From positions 177,504-241,503 of the forward strand of contig NZ_JNYZ01000009.1 in NCBI RefSeq assembly GCF_000717335.1: 64,000 nt of DNA, written 5' to 3'. Shown here piece by piece: positions 16,935 through 25,787 of the stretch (positions within the stretch are counted from its first letter, which is position 1; every line of letters starts with the position of its first letter). Origin of the DNA: Amycolatopsis jejuensis. GTDB lineage: Bacteria > Actinomycetota > Actinomycetes > Mycobacteriales > Pseudonocardiaceae. The notes under the pieces were generated by a model. That model was given only the letters and a program-made list of their open reading frames with translations. It had not been told where the DNA came from and made no database searches. The translations under genes and the position numbers were made by a program.

Positions 16935-17873
16935 ATGGCCACACCGTACGCAACACCGCGCGCGAGGGCGTTGGGCCTGGAGTTACGCGCGGCGCGGGAG
17001 AGAAGAAGGCTGGGTGTGCGAGAGCTGGCCCGGTTGCTGGGGATGACGCCTGGGTTCGTGACGAACTGGGAGCGCGGACTGCGGTTGCCGAAGCCGGAGG
17101 ACGTGGGAGCGGTGCTGGCGCACTGCAGGGTGATCGGTGACGATCGCAGGCGGATAGTGGAGATGGCGCGCGGAGCGCGAGAGCAGGATTGGATAGACAG
17201 CGGCGGCGAAGAGGCGTACTTGGAGTGGGAGCGTACGGCGGAGGCAGTGTTCGGCTGGGAGCCGGAGGTAGTGCCGAGGCTGCTGCAGACGAGCGCGTAC
17301 GCGAAAGCGGTGCAGTGCGGGTCTTTGGGCGCGGTTGCTTCAGCTGCTGCGTCGCGTGCTTCGCCAGTGCTGCCGGTGCCTGCTTCGCCGGAGCTGCCTG
17401 AGTCGCTTGAATCGCTTGAGTCGCCGCTGGAACCGCTGGTGGAGTCGAGGCTGGCCCGGTGTGAGGCGCCGGAGTCCGGCCCGCGGTGCGTGCAGGTGCT
17501 GGGAGAAGCGGCGCTGCGCGGGAGGATCGGCGGGCCCGGGGTGATGGCCGAGCAGGTGCGGTATCTGGCGGCGTTGCTGTCGGAAGGCCGGGTCGACCTG
17601 AGAGTGGTCCCGGCGGGCAGCCGCCCGGATCTGGCGAGGGGATTCACGATTTTCGATTTCGCGGACCTGCCGTCGATCGTCCACGAGCGGCTGCTGCGGG
17701 AGAGTGCGAGCAGTTCGAGCCCGGCGAGAGTGGCGAAGTACCGCGAGGTGGCGGAGACGTTGCTGGCGTTGGCAATGCCGAAGGCGGCCGCGCAAACCTT
17801 GCTGACCTCGGTGATCCGGGAATTGTCGGTGCCGTGGGGAAGAATGGGAGGGGAAGGAAGGGGAGAGGGATGA
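16935..17873 (+). CDS. XRE-family regulator with DUF5753 domain and Pro/Glu-rich insertion
   Basis: A 312-residue DNA-binding protein. The N-terminal helix-turn-helix is LGVRELARLLGMTPGFVTNWERGLRLP; the DUF5753 domain covers the rest (EPEVVPRLLQTSAYA, VMAEQVRYLAALL, GFTIFDFADLPSIVH). Between the two halves of DUF5753, about residues 132-172 are a low-complexity insertion (PVPASPELPESLESLESPLE) encoded by slipped GAGTCGCTT-type repeats. The stop overlaps the patatin ATG as ATGA. The DNA is unusually G-ending in codon position 3. The usual DUF397 partner is not adjacent. Confidence 0.9.
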   Translation: MATPYATPRARALGLELRAARERRRLGVRELARLLGMTPGFVTNWERGLRLPKPEDVGAVLAHCRVIGDDRRRIVEMARGAREQDWIDSGGEEAYLEWERTAEAVFGWEPEVVPRLLQTSAYAKAVQCGSLGAVASAAASRASPVLPVPASPELPESLESLESPLEPLVESRLARCEAPESGPRCVQVLGEAALRGRIGGPGVMAEQVRYLAALLSEGRVDLRVVPAGSRPDLARGFTIFDFADLPSIVHERLLRESASSSSPARVAKYREVAETLLALAMPKAAAQTLLTSVIRELSVPWGRMGGEGRGEG

Positions 17874-18675
17874 GCCGGGCGTTGGTGCTGGGTGGCGGAG
17901 GAGTTGCCGGGGTCGCTTGGACCACGGGGTTGCTCGCCGGTCTCGCGGAGGCGGGCCAGGAGGTCGCCGAAGCGGATCTGGTGGTGGGCACGTCGGCGGG
18001 GTCGGTGGTCGCGGCGGAGCTGGGTAGTGGCCTGGCGTTGCCGGAGTTGTATGCGCGGCAGGCAGATCCGGCGTTGCGGGCAGTGGAGATCCCGGCAGAG
18101 CTGGACATGGAGACGTCCGGTGCGGAGTTCGCCGCGGTGCTGCAGCAGGGTGGCACCCGCCGGGCGATGGGAAAGTACGCACGGTCGGCGGAAACCGTAC
18201 CGGAGGAGCGACGCCGCGCAGTGATCGAATCCCGCCTGCCGTCACGGGAATGGCCGCTGAGGTTGGTGAAAATCATTGCGGTACAAGCGGAAATGGGCGA
18301 GCCGGTGGTGTTCGACCGCGCTTCCGGGGTGCCGTTGGTCGACGCGGTGGCAGCAAGCTGCGCCGGCCCGGGCATCTGGCCAGCAGTAACGATCGACGGC
18401 GGCGTCCGATCGGCAGACAATGCCGACTACGCAAGGGGTTTCGACCAGGTGACGGTGATCGTGCCGGTGGGTACTGTGGAGCCGTACCCGGTGGAGAAGT
18501 CTTTGCTGCGCACGGTGGAGGAACTCCGCGCCGAGGGTGCGATGGTGGCGGTAGTGGAACCGGGCGAACCTTCCCGCGCAGCCATCGGGCCCAACCCGCT
18601 GGACCCGGAGACCCGCACGGCTGCCGCAGAAGCCGTTCGAGCACAAGGCCAACGGGAGGGGTGGTGCGGGAGTGA
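17870..18675 (+). CDS. Patatin-like phospholipase, C-terminus uncertain (no stop at expected place)
   Basis: An alpha/beta hydrolase-like acyl esterase. It shows the oxyanion glycine run LVLGGGGVAGVAW, nucleophile Ser42 in GTSAGS and the dyad Asp in IDGGVRSADNAD. ATG 17870 overlaps the XRE stop (ATGA). Family similarity ends near EAVRAQGQREG (about 18657), but that frame has no stop until 19858 and would run through the whole next gene. One extra G in the run at 18655-18661 would give a natural end (..REGVVRE) at 18675. The coordinate given assumes that; a frameshift, sequencing error or true read-on are all possible. Confidence 0.75.
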
Positions 18676-18911
18676 GCTGAGGTTGTACGCGGTTCCGGGC
18701 AGGCTGTTCGTGGCCTGTTCCTTGGCCTTCGTCCGTCGGCGAATCGGTCAGCACATCCCGTACCCGCGAAGCACCGCCGATACGCCCGCCCACTCTCGGC
18801 GCGCCCCTGTCTCGTACTCCCACCGGTCCAGCAGTCCCACGTCGAAACAGCCAGCCGAATCTCCTCCCGAAAAACCACCCCAACCCCGGTATCGCTGGCA
18901 CACTGGCGTCC

Positions 18912-19460
18912 GTGATTCTGCTCATCAGCGGCAGTCTGCGGGCCGGTTCGGTCAACGCGGCTGTCATCGCGACCGCTGCCGGGTTCACCGCGTCCACTGT
19001 GTACCAAGGCCTCGACGGCCTCCCCCACTTCAACCCCGACCTCGACCGCGATCCCTTGCCTCCCCCGGTCGCCGCGTTGCGGGCTGCGATCGGGGCTGCC
19101 GACGCCATCCTCTTCTGTACCCCGGAATACGCCGGCGGGCTGCCCGGTTCTTTCAAGAACCTCCTCGACTGGACCATCGGCGGCGGCGAGATGTACGGCA
19201 AGCCCGTGGCGTGGATCAACGCGTCTTCGATCGCCGCGCCGACCGGCGGCGCGGACGCGCACGAGTCCCTCCGCAAGACGCTCACCTATGCCGGCACCCG
19301 CATCGTCGACGACGCCTGTGTCCGGATTCCCATTCCCCGCCAAGTGGTCGAGGACGGTGCGCTCGTCGACCCCGATTTGCGCGGCCGGATCGCGGTTGCC
19401 GTGCGGCGGCTGGTCGACGCGGCCAAGCCGGTCAACCCGGTCAACCCGGTCAACCCGTGA
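18912..19460 (+). CDS. NAD(P)H-dependent FMN reductase-like flavoprotein
   Basis: A 182-residue flavodoxin-fold reductase. The FMN phosphate loop is ILLISGSLRAGSVNAAV; the second FMN loop is FCTPEYAGGLPGSFKNLLDW, and GGGEMYGKPVAWINAS follows. GTG 18912 begins the first beta strand directly. The C-terminus ends in three copies of the nine-base unit GTCAACCCG, giving NPVNPVNP. It lies inside the stop-free frame of the upstream patatin gene but in another register. Its physiological partner is unknown. Confidence 0.88.
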   Translation: MILLISGSLRAGSVNAAVIATAAGFTASTVYQGLDGLPHFNPDLDRDPLPPPVAALRAAIGAADAILFCTPEYAGGLPGSFKNLLDWTIGGGEMYGKPVAWINASSIAAPTGGADAHESLRKTLTYAGTRIVDDACVRIPIPRQVVEDGALVDPDLRGRIAVAVRRLVDAAKPVNPVNPVNP

Positions 19461-19848
19461 GTTGCTGCGTCCACTCGAGAAAACCGTCGCGGACCGCGCC
19501 GGTCAGCACTACCACCGGCGGCGTACCCGGATCGGCGACGAGCAGCACCACCGCGTCGGCCGGAAGGTCGCGGACCTGTTCTGCGGCAAGGGAACTCGGC
19601 GCCGCCGCGCGGACGTGGCTCAGGAAGGCCAGCGGCCCGTCACCGATCGACTCCACGACGTCCACCCGGCCACGCCCGAAGTCCCGCAGGTCGCGCGCGT
19701 GCATCGACGCCCGGACCTCGCCCGCGGACAGCACCACGCCGGGCACCGTCCGCCGTCGCACCGGGATGTGTTCCGGACGCGCGACCAAGCCCGCCCCTTC
19801 CCACGGTGCGGCGGTTTCCTCGGAGTTCCTTCGCCATCGGACCATCAT
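19450..19848 (-). CDS. Hypothetical protein
   Basis: A 132-residue protein not recognised. After a basic N-terminus (MMVRWRRNSEETAAPWEGAG) it shows alternating strand-like segments, including DVVESIGDGPLAFLSHV and ADAVVLLVADPGTPPVVVLTG. There is no signal peptide or membrane span. It overlaps the flavin reductase gene by 11 bp tail to tail, and its start lies about 60 bp from the divergent methyltransferase gene. Codon periodicity looks genuine, but support is moderate. Confidence 0.6.
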   Translation of the reverse strand: MMVRWRRNSEETAAPWEGAGLVARPEHIPVRRRTVPGVVLSAGEVRASMHARDLRDFGRGRVDVVESIGDGPLAFLSHVRAAAPSSLAAEQVRDLPADAVVLLVADPGTPPVVVLTGAVRDGFLEWTQQLTG

Positions 19849-19907
19849 CGGACGCTAGCGCAAAATTCAGTCGCCGACCGGCACAATCACCGTTACCGTC
19901 CGCAAGA

Positions 19908-20771
19908 GTGAGTTATGAGCACCCCCTTGCCTACCTTCTTGGCGTCGAAGGGAGCGCACTGCTGCGCGCTTTCACCGGTGAACACGACCGAGAGTTCGTC
20001 GACGCGCGCCTCGCCGAGATCCGCGCGCTGCTCGCCGACGAGAACCTGGCCGACGGCGTCGAGGTCACCCAGCTCGCCCCGACCGACGGGTACGCGCGCT
20101 GGGCCGCCGACTACGACACCGGTGAGAACGCCGCGTTCGCCGACGAGCCGTACCTCGCCGCAATCCTCGACGCTCTCCCACCCGGCCGCGCCCTCGACGC
20201 CGCCTGCGGCACCGGCCGCCTCACCCGCCTCCTGAGCGAGCGCGGACACCGGGTCGTCGCCGTGGACAGCTCGCCCGAAATGCTCCGCCACGCCAAGGCC
20301 GACCTCACCCACGTCGCCGACCTGCACAAGCTGCCCATCGAGGACGGCACCCAGGACGTCGTACTCTGCGGCCTCGCGCTGTCCCACGTACCGGACCTCG
20401 CGCCGGTGATCGCGGAATTCGCCCGCGTCCTGACCCCGGACGGCCACCTCATCCTGTCCGACGTCCACCCCGAACAGGTCCAGCGCGGCTCGATCCCGTC
20501 CGTCCGCACGACCACCGGCGCCCCGGCCCGGGTCCGCACGCACCATCACCGAGTCGGCGACTACTTGCGCGCGTTCCTGGCCGCGGGTCTGACGCCGGTC
20601 AGCTGCCAGGAACCGATCCCGGAACCGGCCACCCCACCAGTCGTCCCCGGCGGCGGCCCGTGGGACCTCTGGCCGTGGTCCCTCAACGGCCTGATCCCGG
20701 ACGCACTGGCCGCCGCCGCGCGCAACGTCCCGGCCATGCTGGTGTGGCACTGCCGCCGGACTGCCGCGTAA
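19908..20771 (+). CDS. SAM-dependent methyltransferase, class I
   Basis: A 287-residue protein with an N-terminal extension (SYEHPLAYLLGVEGSALLRAF) common in actinobacterial homologues and a Methyltransf_11-type domain: motif I ALDAACGTGRLTRLL, the acidic residue in VVAVDSSPEML, motif II QDVVLCGLALSHVPDL and motif III RVLTPDGHLILSDVHPE. GTG 19908 is chosen for the conserved N-terminus; TACCGT (19894-19899) eight bases upstream suggests leaderless expression. The acceptor substrate is unknown. Confidence 0.88.
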   Translation: MSYEHPLAYLLGVEGSALLRAFTGEHDREFVDARLAEIRALLADENLADGVEVTQLAPTDGYARWAADYDTGENAAFADEPYLAAILDALPPGRALDAACGTGRLTRLLSERGHRVVAVDSSPEMLRHAKADLTHVADLHKLPIEDGTQDVVLCGLALSHVPDLAPVIAEFARVLTPDGHLILSDVHPEQVQRGSIPSVRTTTGAPARVRTHHHRVGDYLRAFLAAGLTPVSCQEPIPEPATPPVVPGGGPWDLWPWSLNGLIPDALAAAARNVPAMLVWHCRRTAA

Positions 20772-20833
20772 CTCTTACGTGCAGTTCACGGCGTTGTCAG
20801 GCCATCGCTACGCGGGTGCGGCGCAATGGTGGC

Positions 20834-21532
20834 GTGGATGCTCGTCTGCTGGTCTCGCTGTCCGGGGTCACCACGCGCACGTTGCACCGCTGCGCGCACT
20901 TGGCGGCCGAACTCGAACGTCGACGTGTCCCGCTGTCGATTCTGCATGTCGCGCGCACCGAGGACGGGCCCGTCACAGCCTGGACCCGTACGCGCGCCGA
21001 AGCCGGTGATTCGGTGCTCCTGCACGGCTACGACCACCGCATCCCGCCGACACATCGCGCCGTACAGCTGGGTCGCAAGGCCGAGTTCGCCGCGCTCCCC
21101 GCCCACGAAGCGCGCCTACGCCTGATCGCCGCGAAGGCCGCCCTCGACGCAACAGGCCTCACCGTCGACGGCTTCGCGCCTCCGCGCTGGCTCGCGTCCG
21201 CAGGCACCGTACAGGCGCTTCGCGAACACGGGTTCACCCTGTGCGCCGACCAGGCCGCCGTCCGAGACCTAGTGACCGGCGACGTCCAGCGCGCGCGGGT
21301 ACAGGAGTTCGCGAGCCAGTCGCACCGGACGGAGACTGTCCGCTGCTTCGCACTCGTACTGGCCGCCGCGAGAGCCGCCAGGCGTGGGGGCTTGGTGCGC
21401 CTCGGCATCGACGCCGCGGACCTCAGCCGCCCAGGCCTGCGCCAGGCCCTGCTCGACGCCGTGGACGTCGCCCTGGAAAACCGCGCCTTCGGCAGCACGT
21501 ACGGCTCACTGCGCCACCCCGCCGCCGCCTGA
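20834..21532 (+). CDS. DUF2334-type (polysaccharide deacetylase-like) protein
   Basis: A 232-residue protein starting at GTG 20834 (DARLLVSLSGV). It has a beta/alpha-barrel pattern as in the NodB-like/DUF2334 superfamily, with SVLLHGYDHR in place of the metal-site HxxxD/H motif, TVDGFAPPRWLASAGTVQAL and LVRLGIDAADLSRPGLRQAL. Whether it is an active deacetylase is doubtful because the full metal triad is not evident. It follows the methyltransferase by 62 bp and precedes a gene-free repeat tract. Confidence 0.75.
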   Translation: MDARLLVSLSGVTTRTLHRCAHLAAELERRRVPLSILHVARTEDGPVTAWTRTRAEAGDSVLLHGYDHRIPPTHRAVQLGRKAEFAALPAHEARLRLIAAKAALDATGLTVDGFAPPRWLASAGTVQALREHGFTLCADQAAVRDLVTGDVQRARVQEFASQSHRTETVRCFALVLAAARAARRGGLVRLGIDAADLSRPGLRQALLDAVDVALENRAFGSTYGSLRHPAAA

Positions 21533-21628
21533 ACCGGGGCCACCCCACCCGGCCGACGCGCCCGGCTGGGCCCGCGGGCACGGAGGTCAGGGCCTCGGCC
21601 GCTGAGCGGAGCGCGGGACGTGCTGCAA

Positions 21629-21833
21629 CGAGCGCCGAAACTGCCTCGCCGATCGGAGCGCCGAGGATTCCACTCCGGTCGGAGCGCCCAAGCCTCGCTG
21701 TCGGTCGGAGTGCCGAGGTCTCGCTGCCGGTTGGGGCGCTGAGGTTTGGCTGCCGGTTGGGCCGCCTAGGTTTCGCTGCCGGTGGAGCGCCGAAGCCTCG
21801 CTGCCGGTTGGACCGCCGACGTCTCCCCGTCGG
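21629..21833. repeat. Imperfect 26-bp minisatellite, about eight units
   Basis: Consecutive units resembling TCGGAGCGCCGAGGTCTCGC plus TGCCGG occur at 21653, 21679, 21705, 21731, 21757, 21783 (25 bp) and 21808, with a partial unit from 21629. The period is not a multiple of three, so the array is not protein-coding. There are no unique spacers, so it is not CRISPR. Confidence 0.8.
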
Positions 21834-21969
21834 TCACAGCACCGAAGACCCTCCGCCAAACGGAGCGCGATCACCTCCGCAACTCGGCGGAGCGGAAAGG
21901 CCGCCCCCCCGAACCACACCGCCAAGCGGAGCGCCGAAGGCTCCGTGCCGAGCGGAATGCCAACCCTCT

Positions 21970-22066
21970 GCAGCCAGCCGAACTGTCGAAACCCCCCAAC
22001 GAGCGAAGCGCCAACCCCGCAGCCAGCCGAACCGTCGAACCCCCCAACGAACGAAGCACCACCCCC
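21970..22066. repeat. Direct duplication of a 48/49-bp unit
   Basis: Copies 21970-22018 and 22019-22066 are adjacent and differ by a few substitutions and one deletion. Both begin GCAGCCAGCCGAAC and contain CCCCCCAACGA. It is likely a slippage product in the same repeat-rich spacer. Confidence 0.8.
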
Positions 22067-22108
22067 ACCGAGCCGGAGCGCCACCCCCACCCAGCCGAGC
22101 GAAAAGCC

Positions 22109-22744
22109 TCAAACCTCCGTAGCCACCCCACGCTCCAGTACCCGCACCTCGGTCCCCTCCGGGGCCAGGTTCTCGAACAGCCCGTAGTGCATCGCCGGTC
22201 GAGCAAGCACCGCCTCGTGGATCGGCACCGTGCGCCGCGGGGCGACCGCGCGCAGGAAGTCCACCGCCTCGCTTGCCTTCAGCCAAGGGGCGCCCGTCGG
22301 CAGGCCGAGTACGTCGACCTTCTGCTCGGGCACGTGGAACGAATCGCCCGGGTGGTAGAACGCGCCGTGGTCGAGCAGGTAGCCGATGTTCGGGATCACC
22401 GGGATGTCGGCGTGGATCACGGCGTGTTCGCCGCCCACCACGGACACCGATGTGCTCCCGAACGAGAACGCATCACCCGGCCGGGCTACCTCGAATTCCA
22501 CTCCCAGCTGCTCGACCGCAGGGGCTGAGCCCGGGTCGACGATCAGCTGGGCGTCCGGGTTCGCGGCGAGCACGGCGGGGAGCCGCTCGACGTCCAGGTG
22601 GTCGGGGTGCTGATGCGTGATCAGCACCGCGGACAGCTCGCGTTCGGCTTCGAATCCCGTGGAAAACGTGCCTGGGTCGAGCAGAATCCGCTCCCCGGCG
22701 GTCTCCAGCAGTACGCACGAGTGTCCGAAATGGACGATCCGCAT
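22109..22744 (-). CDS. MBL-fold metal-dependent hydrolase (UlaG-like)
   Basis: A 211-residue metallo-beta-lactamase-fold protein. The metal-binding THxHxDH motif is LITHQHPDHLD (His44, His46, Asp48, His49); further ligand positions lie in VVGGEHAVIH and GAFYHPGDSFHVPEQKVDVLGLPTG. The N-terminus RIVHFGHSCVLLE is typical of UlaG/YtnP-like members that act as lactonases or phosphodiesterases. ATG 22744 is preceded by AAGGAGAG. The specific reaction is unknown. Confidence 0.9.
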   Translation of the reverse strand: MRIVHFGHSCVLLETAGERILLDPGTFSTGFEAERELSAVLITHQHPDHLDVERLPAVLAANPDAQLIVDPGSAPAVEQLGVEFEVARPGDAFSFGSTSVSVVGGEHAVIHADIPVIPNIGYLLDHGAFYHPGDSFHVPEQKVDVLGLPTGAPWLKASEAVDFLRAVAPRRTVPIHEAVLARPAMHYGLFENLAPEGTEVRVLERGVATEV

Positions 22745-22788
22745 CAGGTCTCTCCTTACCTGTCCCCATCACCCTAGGTGCCCCGAAG

Positions 22789-22857
22789 CCGTGAAGGCCA
22801 CCTTCAGGCCAGCAGATTCCCTGTTGAGCAGATTCCGTGAAGGTTCCCCTCACGGAC
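22789..22857. repeat. Interspersed inverted repeat, copy 1 (TCCGTGAAGG family)
   Basis: CCGTGAAGGCCACCTTCAGG .. CAGATTCC .. GATTCCGTGAAGGTTCCCCT then CACGGA. This copy is decayed and lies in the divergent spacer between the MBL hydrolase and aldehyde dehydrogenase genes. It shares the GGCCAGCAGATTCC core with copies at 30535 and 34542. Confidence 0.75.
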
Positions 22858-22972
22858 CGGAGGCCTTCCCGGAGCGGGGCCCGAGTGCCATGCTGGCGGA
22901 AGCCCCCGGGCTGTTGTTGGCAGTGCGTCAGCAACCTCGTAGCCTGGAGGTAACCGACACGGGGAGACGCCG

Positions 22973-24469
22973 ATGACCGCGGTCCAGCCGAAGCCGACGC
23001 CTGTCGGCGAGACGTTCGATTCGCTCAGCCCGGCCACTGACGAGGTTGTCGGTACGTACCCGGTGCATACGGCCGACGACGTCCGCGCGGCGGTCGAGCG
23101 GGCGCGCGCGGGCGCGGGCTGGTGGGACGGCCTCGGGTTCGCCGGGCGCGCGGAGCGGCTGCAGCGCTGGAAGGGCGTGCTCACCCGGCGGCTGCCGCAG
23201 CTGTGCCAGGCGGTGCGCGACGAAACGGGCAAACCCGTCGCGGACGCGCAGCTCGAGAGCGTCCTCGCCATCGAGCACATCGCGTGGGCCGCGAAGCACG
23301 CGCGCAAGATCCTCGGCCGCCACCGCCGTTCGCCCGGGCTGCTCATGGCCAACCAAGCCGCCACGGTCGAGTACCGCCCGCTCGGCGTCGTCGGCGTGAT
23401 CGGGCCATGGAACTACCCGGTGTACACCCCGCTCGGCTCGATCACGTACGCGCTGGCCGCGGGCAACGCCGTCGTCTTCAAACCCAGCGAGTACACCCCC
23501 GGCGTGGGCAAATGGCTGGTCGACGCCTTCGCCGAGATCGTGCCCGAACAGCCGGTGCTGCAGCTGATCACCGGGTTCGGCGAGACCGGCGCGGCGCTCG
23601 TCGGCGCCGGGGTGGACAAGATCGCGTTCACCGGGTCCACCGGCACCGGCAAGAAGATCATGGCGGCCGCCGCGGCCACGCTCACCCCGGTGGTCATCGA
23701 GGCAGGCGGTAAGGACGCGCTGCTGGTCGACACCGACGCGGACATCGAGGCCGCGGCCGACGCCACCGTCTGGGGCGCGTTCTCGAACTCAGGTCAGACC
23801 TGTATCGGCGTCGAGCGCGTGTACGTGCATGAGCGCGTACACGACGAGTTCGTCGCGAAGGTCGTCGAGAAGTCGAAGAACGTGCGCGCCGGCTCGGACG
23901 ACGAAGCGCAGTACGGCCCCATCACCATGCCTTCGCAGCTCGCAGTGATCCGTCGGCACATCGCGGACGCGCTCGAACGCGGTGGTCGCGCGCTGGTCGG
24001 TGGCGTGGACAGTGTCGGCGACAGGTACGCGCAGCCGACAGTCCTCGTTGACGTCCCCGAAGACTCCGAAGCGGTGCGCGAGGAGACCTTCGGCCCCACG
24101 GTCACCATCGCCAAGGTCCGTGACATGGACGAGGCCGTCGAGAAGGCCAACGCGACGAAGTACGGCCTGGGCTCCACGGTGTTCTCGCGGGCGCGCGGGG
24201 TCGAACTCGCGTCGCGGCTGCGGGCGGGGATGACGTCGGTCAACGCGCCGCTGTCGTTCGCGGGCATTGCGTCGCTGCCGTTCGGCGGGGTCGGCGATTC
24301 CGGGTTCGGCCGGATCCATGGTCCGGAGGGGCTGCGCGAGTTCTCGCGGCCGAAAGCGGTGGCCCGGCAGCGATTCACCGCGCCGATCACGCTCACTTCC
24401 TTCACCCGCAAGGAATCCACCGACGCGCTGGTCGCCAAACTCATCACCGTCCTGCACGGCAAGCGCTGA
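22973..24469 (+). CDS. NAD(P)-dependent aldehyde dehydrogenase, succinate-semialdehyde dehydrogenase-like
   Basis: A 498-residue ALDH-superfamily enzyme oxidising an aldehyde to its acid. The cofactor region is GVIGPWNYPVYTPLGSITYA, the coenzyme loop FTGSTGTGKKIM, general base Glu243 (VVIEAGGKDAL) and catalytic Cys277 (NSGQTCIGVERVYV). The C-terminus extends about 30 residues past the usual end, as in mycobacterial GabD2-like proteins. GGGGAG precedes ATG 22973. The gene is followed after nine bases by an FMN oxidase gene. Confidence 0.92.
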   Translation: MTAVQPKPTPVGETFDSLSPATDEVVGTYPVHTADDVRAAVERARAGAGWWDGLGFAGRAERLQRWKGVLTRRLPQLCQAVRDETGKPVADAQLESVLAIEHIAWAAKHARKILGRHRRSPGLLMANQAATVEYRPLGVVGVIGPWNYPVYTPLGSITYALAAGNAVVFKPSEYTPGVGKWLVDAFAEIVPEQPVLQLITGFGETGAALVGAGVDKIAFTGSTGTGKKIMAAAAATLTPVVIEAGGKDALLVDTDADIEAAADATVWGAFSNSGQTCIGVERVYVHERVHDEFVAKVVEKSKNVRAGSDDEAQYGPITMPSQLAVIRRHIADALERGGRALVGGVDSVGDRYAQPTVLVDVPEDSEAVREETFGPTVTIAKVRDMDEAVEKANATKYGLGSTVFSRARGVELASRLRAGMTSVNAPLSFAGIASLPFGGVGDSGFGRIHGPEGLREFSRPKAVARQRFTAPITLTSFTRKESTDALVAKLITVLHGKR

Positions 24470-24478
24470 GGAGACCCG

Positions 24479-25642
24479 TTGCCCGGCTTCGGCGACTACC
24501 AGCACGAGATCTACTTCGCCGGGCTCGCCGGCCGCGTCCCGGACCTGCCGATGTCCTACGCGGAGCTCGAAGCCCGTGCTGCACAAGCACTTCCGCCGTC
24601 CATCCTGTCCTATGTGGCCGGTGGGGCGGGGGACGAGCGGACGCAGCGCGGCAACGTCGAGGCCTTCGAGCGCTGGGGCTTGGTCCCGCGGATGTTCGTC
24701 GGCGCGGTGCAGCGCGACCTGTCGGTGGACCTGTTCGGCATGAAGCTGCCGTCGCCGCTGTTCGTCGCGCCGGTCGGCATGATCGGCCTGTGCGCGCAAG
24801 ACGGGCACGGCGATCTCGCGACCGCCCGAGCCTGCGCGCGAACGGGGGTCCCGATGGTCGCTTCGACGCTCAGCGTCGACCCGATCGAAACGCTGGTCCC
24901 CGAATTGGGCGACACCCCAGGGTTCTTCCAGCTGTACACGCCCACCGACCGTGACCTCGCCGCGTCGCTCGTGCAGCGTGCCGAGAAGGCGGGCTTCCGC
25001 GGAATCGTGGTGACGCTCGACACCTGGGTCACCGGCTGGCGGCCGCGTGACCTGGCCACCGCGAACTTTCCCCAGCTACGCGGGCATTGCCTCGCCAACT
25101 ACTTCACCGACCCGGTGTTCCGCGACCGCCTCGGCAAGGCGCCGGAGGACGACCCGATGGCCGCCGTCGGGTTGTGGGCGCAGCTCTTCGGCAACCCGCT
25201 GACCTGGGACGACCTGCCGTGGCTGCGGTCGCTCACGAAGCTGCCGCTGCTGGTCAAGGGCATCCAGCACCCGGACGACGCCCGCCGCGCCATCGACGGC
25301 GGCGTCGACGGCATCTACTGCTCCAACCACGGTGGCCGTCAGGCCAACGGCGGCCTCCCGGCGCTGGACTGCCTGGCCGACGTCGTCGACGCGGCCGACG
25401 GCACGCCGGTCCTGTTCGACTCCGGCGTCCGCTCCGGCGCCGACGTGATCAAGGCGCTCGCCCTGGGTGCGACGGCGGTCGGCGTGGGCCGCCCGTACGC
25501 GTGGGGCCTGTCGCTCGCGGGCGCGGACGGCGTCGTGCACGTACTGCGTACGCTCCTGGCTGAAGCCGACCTCATCATGGCCGTCGACGGTTACCCGACC
25601 CTGGCCGACTTGACCCGCGCGGTGCTGCGCCGGGTGGCATAG
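24479..25642 (+). CDS. FMN-dependent alpha-hydroxy-acid oxidase (lactate 2-monooxygenase-like)
   Basis: A 387-residue TIM-barrel flavoprotein. The start is TTG 24479 ([15 protein letters not shown]); GAGGAG overlapping the previous stop serves as ribosome binding site. Motifs are FMN contacts in [11 protein letters not shown] and [12 protein letters not shown], lysine in [12 protein letters not shown], active-site His-Gly-Gly-Arg in [12 protein letters not shown] and [18 protein letters not shown]. The length and N-terminal extension resemble lactate 2-monooxygenase. The substrate is a short alpha-hydroxy acid (family knowledge). Confidence 0.9.
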   Translation: MPGFGDYQHEIYFAGLAGRVPDLPMSYAELEARAAQALPPSILSYVAGGAGDERTQRGNVEAFERWGLVPRMFVGAVQRDLSVDLFGMKLPSPLFVAPVGMIGLCAQDGHGDLATARACARTGVPMVASTLSVDPIETLVPELGDTPGFFQLYTPTDRDLAASLVQRAEKAGFRGIVVTLDTWVTGWRPRDLATANFPQLRGHCLANYFTDPVFRDRLGKAPEDDPMAAVGLWAQLFGNPLTWDDLPWLRSLTKLPLLVKGIQHPDDARRAIDGGVDGIYCSNHGGRQANGGLPALDCLADVVDAADGTPVLFDSGVRSGADVIKALALGATAVGVGRPYAWGLSLAGADGVVHVLRTLLAEADLIMAVDGYPTLADLTRAVLRRVA

Positions 25643-25787
25643 CCCTCGGCCATTCGGCTGAATTTCGCCCGGAAACCTTGCCCGAACGGCCACTATCTGC
25701 AGGCCGAACAGCTGATCAACTTCCCCGCCCCGGCCGCCAATCTGATTCCGGATCAAGACCACCGGAACATGAGGTGACTGGGGACAA

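Larger units (their letters stand above)
21533..22108. other. Gene-free, repeat-rich spacer
   Basis: About 576 bp without a credible gene. All six frames are more or less open because the DNA is built of short GC-rich repeats (26-bp array, 48/49-bp duplication), and the predicted peptides are low-complexity and frame-shifted between repeats. No promoter or terminator is evident. Confidence 0.65.

Noticed and set aside
17870..19858. A 662-residue patatin fusion protein
   Set aside because: Everything after about residue 262 is the wrong-frame reading of the flavin reductase gene and a basic low-complexity peptide; a frameshifted natural end is more likely.
21629..22066. Possible CRISPR arrays (also at 42308-42472)
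   Set aside because: Units are contiguous without unique spacers, diverge progressively, and no cas genes are present.
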